A stretch of DNA of 5,760 nt from the NCBI RefSeq assembly GCF_018531125.1, contig NZ_JAHDSY010000019.1. One strand, written 5' to 3'. The notes beneath the pieces were generated by a model. The model saw nothing but the letters and a program-made list of their open reading frames with translations. It had not been told where the DNA came from and made no database searches. This DNA is from Canibacter zhuwentaonis (lineage in GTDB: Bacteria > Actinomycetota > Actinomycetes > Actinomycetales > Microbacteriaceae). This document shows positions 1 to 5,760 of this stretch, in pieces. The position numbers and the translations under genes were made by a program. The stretch's first letter is position 1, and every line of letters starts with the position of its first letter.

Positions 1-161
1 TTTTTTGTGTGCGATGTAATTTGTGCCCAGTGTAGTTTGTGGGGTGGTGTGTTCGTTTTGTTTGGTGTGTAGTTGTTGTCGGGTGATTAGTGTGTGTAGT
101 TTTGTGATTTAGCAGTTGTCCTTGTTTTTTTGGGTGACGCGCCCGGGTTTGTGATTGGGTT

Positions 162-190
162 TTGTGTTTTGTTTGGGGTGTGTGTATAGT
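162..190 (+). promoter_or_regulatory. Candidate rRNA promoter (weak)
   Basis: TATAGT at 185-190 matches five of six bases of the housekeeping sigma -10 hexamer. TTGTGT at 162-167 gives a poor -35 box that keeps the TTG, with a 17-bp spacer. If used, transcription would start near 197 and leave a leader of about 260 nt before the 16S gene, a reasonable length for an actinobacterial rrn operon. It is the best -35/-10 pair I found. TTG triplets are so common here that a chance match is quite possible, and other promoters may lie upstream of the window. Confidence 0.3.
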
Positions 191-209
191 TGTTGTTTGT
201 TGGCGGGGT

Positions 210-294
210 GGTTTAACCGGTTGAGGGGCAGTTTTGCTTGGTTTCTGGTTGGTTTGCTGCCTTGTTTTTGCTTGCAGGCTTCGGGGGTTTAACC
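210..294 (+). repeat. Pair of 9-bp direct repeats GGTTTAACC
   Basis: GGTTTAACC occurs at 210-218 and again at 286-294, a spacing of 76 bp, each time directly after a G-rich run. The first copy overlaps the palindrome AACCGGTT (215-222). These are among the few A/C-containing words in an otherwise G/T-dominated region, so they stand out. They could be protein-binding sites near the promoter or remnants of a small duplication. Nothing in the sequence decides between these. Confidence 0.35.
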
Positions 295-326
295 ATTTAG
301 GTGGTTTGGTTACGTGGTTTGTTTGG

Positions 327-348
327 TCTTTGAGAACTCAATAGTGTG
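327..348 (+). promoter_or_regulatory. boxA-like antitermination element of the 16S leader
   Basis: TCTTTGAGAACTCAATAGTG matches the conserved leader element found before 16S genes in actinobacteria and, in related form, in Firmicutes (CTTTGAAAACT type). In these families the transcribed boxA is bound by NusB with S10 (NusE), which keeps RNA polymerase elongating through the untranslated operon and resists Rho. It lies 110 nt before the 16S 5' end, a normal place. A diverged second copy precedes the 23S gene at 2176-2193. The match is seen directly. The function is inferred from related operons. Confidence 0.8.
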
Positions 349-357
349 CACTTGAAA

Positions 358-381
358 CATCAGGGAAGCATTTTCTTGATG
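358..381 (+). other. Leader hairpin directly after boxA
   Basis: CATCAGGGAA (358-367) pairs with TTTCTTGATG (372-381) over ten base pairs, two of them G-U, closing a four-base GCAT loop. It begins nine bases after the boxA-like element. No T-run follows, so it is not a terminator. It may help fold the leader or present a cut site for RNase III. The pairing is exact in the sequence and the role is inferred. Confidence 0.65.
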
Positions 382-393
382 AAGTAATTGATC

Positions 394-430
394 GTTAATT
401 TTTTTGGTTAACATTCTGGATTGTCAGAAT
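394..430 (+). other. Two adjoining small leader hairpins
   Basis: GTTAA (394-398) can pair with TTAAC (408-412) around a T-rich loop. It is followed with no gap by a stronger hairpin, ATTCTG (413-418) with CAGAAT (425-430) around a six-base loop. The second ends 27 nt before the 16S start. Together with the hairpin at 358-381 they form a chain of stems between boxA and the 16S RNA. A role in leader folding or 16S 5'-end processing is plausible but unproven. Confidence 0.5.
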
Positions 431-457
431 CGTTTGTCATGGTCAAATCTTTATGTT

Positions 458-1994
<1,537 letters not shown>

Positions 1995-2175
1995 TAGTAA
2001 TGTTTTTGGTTGGTTGTTTTGTTTTGGGTTTGTTTGGTTTGTTGTTTTGGGTGTATACTGTTGGGGTTCTGGGAGACTGGGGCTGTGGCTCTCTTTTTTT
2101 GGGGGTTGTGGTTTGGTTTTCTTGTCTTCTTGCTGGGATTGTCTTTTTGGGTGGTTTTGGTTTGAGGGTTGGTAC

Positions 2176-2193
2176 GTTGGAAACTACATAGTG
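2176..2193 (+). promoter_or_regulatory. boxA-like element before the 23S gene
   Basis: GTTGGAAACTACATAGTGG resembles the leader element at 327-348 (GAGAACTCAATAGTG), sharing the AACT-ATAGTG core. It is followed by GACGCGAGCAT, a stretch I recognise from actinobacterial 16S-23S spacers. A repeated boxA ahead of the 23S gene is known in rrn operons, where it renews Nus-factor antitermination for the longest gene. It ends 59 nt before the 23S 5' end. The function is inferred by family. Confidence 0.6.
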
Positions 2194-2207
2194 GACGCGA
2201 GCATCTT

Positions 2208-2232
2208 GCAACACTTTTTTGTGTTGTTTTTT
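2208..2232 (+). other. Terminator-like hairpin in the 16S-23S spacer
   Basis: CAACAC (2209-2214) pairs with GTGTTG (2221-2226) around a six-T loop, with a possible outer G-U pair (2208-2227), and is followed by TTTTTT (2227-2232). This is the layout of an intrinsic terminator, but the stem is short and only half G-C, so it would be weak. It lies 15 bases downstream of the boxA-like element. It could be a pause site, a processing stem or a weak attenuator overcome by antitermination. Confidence 0.45.
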
Positions 2233-2252
2233 GTTTAATGCGATTTTTTGTT

Positions 2253-5372
<3,120 letters not shown>

Positions 5373-5478
5373 CCCCCCTTCTTCCGTTTTTTGTGTGGTT
5401 GTGGTGTTGGTTGTGTTAGCGAGTTTGGTGTTTGCGTCTGCTTTGTGGTTTCGAGTGTATCGAAACTGGTTGTAATGT
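5373..5478 (+). other. 23S-5S spacer
   Basis: This is a 106-nt spacer. It opens with a C-run and CTTCTTCC, then a 32-base tract free of A and C (5386-5417), then a hairpin (5446-5468) close to the 5S gene. No tRNA is present. It is expected to be removed when the precursor is cut between 23S and 5S. Confidence 0.85.
5446..5468 (+). other. Hairpin upstream of 5S, probable processing signal
   Basis: GTTTCGA (5448-5454) pairs perfectly with TCGAAAC (5460-5466) around a five-base GTGTA loop. Two outer G-U pairs extend the stem to nine base pairs. It ends 11 bases before the 5S 5' end and is not followed by a long T-run, so it is unlikely to terminate transcription. It is the clearest structure in this spacer and a reasonable RNase recognition site. 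The role is inferred. Confidence 0.6.
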
Positions 5479-5599
5479 TTTTTCGGTGGTTATAGCGTCA
5501 GGGAAACGCCCGGTCTCTTTCCGAACCCGGAAGCTAAGGCTGACAGCGCTGATGGTACTGCACTTGGGAGGGTGTGGGAGAGTAGGTCACTGCCGGAAA
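5479..5599 (+). rRNA. rrf: 5S ribosomal RNA, complete
   Basis: This is the 5S rRNA, about 121 nt, part of the large-subunit central protuberance. The conserved actinobacterial core is clear: TAGCGTCAGGGAAACGCCCGG, then TTCCGAACCCGGAAGCTAAG, then GATGGTACTGCAC, then GGGAGAGTAGGTCACTGCC. The ends are set by helix I, where TTTTCGGTGG (5480-5489) pairs with CTGCCGGAAA (5590-5599), including three G-U pairs. The ends may be off by one or two bases. The gene is last in the operon, 10 bases before the terminator stem. Confidence 0.97.
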
Positions 5600-5609
5600 T
5601 CGTTTTTTT

Positions 5610-5651
5610 GGGGGGTTGCGTGTTTACGTGACCCCCCCCTTTTTTTTTTTT
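5610..5651 (+). terminator. Strong intrinsic terminator of the rRNA operon
   Basis: A 12-bp stem joins 5610-5621 (GGGGGGTTGCGT) with 5626-5637 (ACGTGACCCCCC), closing a four-base GTTT loop. It has two G-U pairs and a base of six G-C pairs. It is followed by CC and twelve consecutive T (5640-5651). This is a textbook Rho-independent terminator placed directly after 5S. A run of seven T also precedes the stem (5603-5609). Read on the other strand the stem would be followed by A, so it terminates only + strand transcription. Confidence 0.95.
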
Positions 5652-5760
5652 GTTTGTGTGTTGTGTTTGGTTGGTGCTGGTGTGTTGTTGGGGTGGGTGT
5701 TGCAGCCGAGCTTGTAGCACGCCGACGGTTACGGACTCGTGTGTAACACTCACGGGCAGG
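5652..5760. other. Downstream flank, no gene recognised
   Basis: From the terminator to 5702 the sequence remains almost purely G/T, with one C and no A between 5640 and 5702. At 5703 it becomes balanced in composition through to the window end. A reading frame is open to the edge on each strand, but the minus-strand one continues back through the terminator and into 5S, and neither gives a recognisable protein in so few codons. CGTG (5738-5741) and CACG (5751-5754) form a small imperfect dyad. A neighbouring gene probably lies beyond the edge. Confidence 0.5.

Larger units (their letters stand above)
1..326 (+). other. G/T-rich region upstream of the rRNA operon, no gene seen
   Basis: This stretch has no convincing coding frame, tRNA or mobile element. 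Its + strand is very rich in G and T: the first 60 bases contain only 5 A and 5 C, and 155-185 contains neither. It probably holds the operon promoter or promoters and the start of the pre-rRNA leader. The transcription start cannot be fixed from sequence alone because TTG and TGT motifs occur everywhere. An imperfect stem is possible between 225-232 and 256-263 (GGGGCAGT with GCTGCCTT, using G-U pairs). It would lie about where actinobacterial leaders can have a stem upstream of boxA, but this is weak. Confidence 0.6.

Noticed and set aside
1..326. G-quadruplex array or simple-sequence repeat in the leader
   Set aside because: G-runs are mostly two to four bases with irregular spacing, and there is no fixed repeat unit. 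A skewed composition explains them without a specific structure.
2030..2059. Internal promoter in the spacer: TTGTTT, 18 bp, TATACT
   Set aside because: The -10 box is fair, but TTG words are everywhere in this G/T tract, so the pair has little weight. A second promoter before 23S is not needed to explain the operon.
5490..5753. Minus-strand frame of 87 codons from the window edge into 5S
   Set aside because: It crosses the intrinsic terminator and most of 5S, with a lysine/proline/threonine-rich middle made by homopolymers. It is not credible as a gene.

Overview
The window holds one complete bacterial ribosomal RNA operon on the + strand, in the order 16S (458-1988), 23S (2253-5372), 5S (5479-5599). 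It is preceded by a long transcribed leader and closed by a strong intrinsic terminator at 5610-5651. I find no protein-coding gene I would defend. The open frames here either lie inside rRNA or run through G/T-only low-complexity spacer, so they are accidents of composition.

The organism is an actinobacterium (Actinomycetota). The evidence is the 16S 3' end reading CCTCCTTTCT followed by AAGGAG, the typical high-GC Gram-positive 5S core, a roughly 100-nt extra segment in 23S domain III, and a 16S-23S spacer without tRNA genes. The 16S variable regions look most like Micrococcales of the Microbacteriaceae type. However, many variable positions carry T where relatives usually carry C, which suggests a lineage of lower GC than usual. 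I cannot name the genus.

Layout: 1-326 is G/T-rich upstream sequence with a weak promoter candidate (162-190) and a 9-bp direct repeat. At 327-457 lies the 16S leader proper, with a boxA-like antitermination element and three consecutive hairpins. The 16S gene follows. The spacer at 1989-2252 begins by pairing with the anti-Shine-Dalgarno sequence and then becomes pure G/T. It ends with a second boxA-like element and a small terminator-like hairpin just before the 23S gene. The 23S ends (2250-2259 and 5364-5373) are perfectly complementary. A 106-nt spacer with one hairpin leads to the 5S gene. After the terminator the sequence stays G/T-only to 5702 and then abruptly becomes balanced, probably the edge of the next locus.

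The three RNAs are expected to be made as one precursor, kept elongating by Nus-factor antitermination at the boxA elements, and separated by RNase processing at the paired ends. The most unusual feature is the extreme strand-asymmetric G/T composition of every spacer. It also appears in the tip of the 23S domain III insertion. I see no evidence of a novel gene system here.
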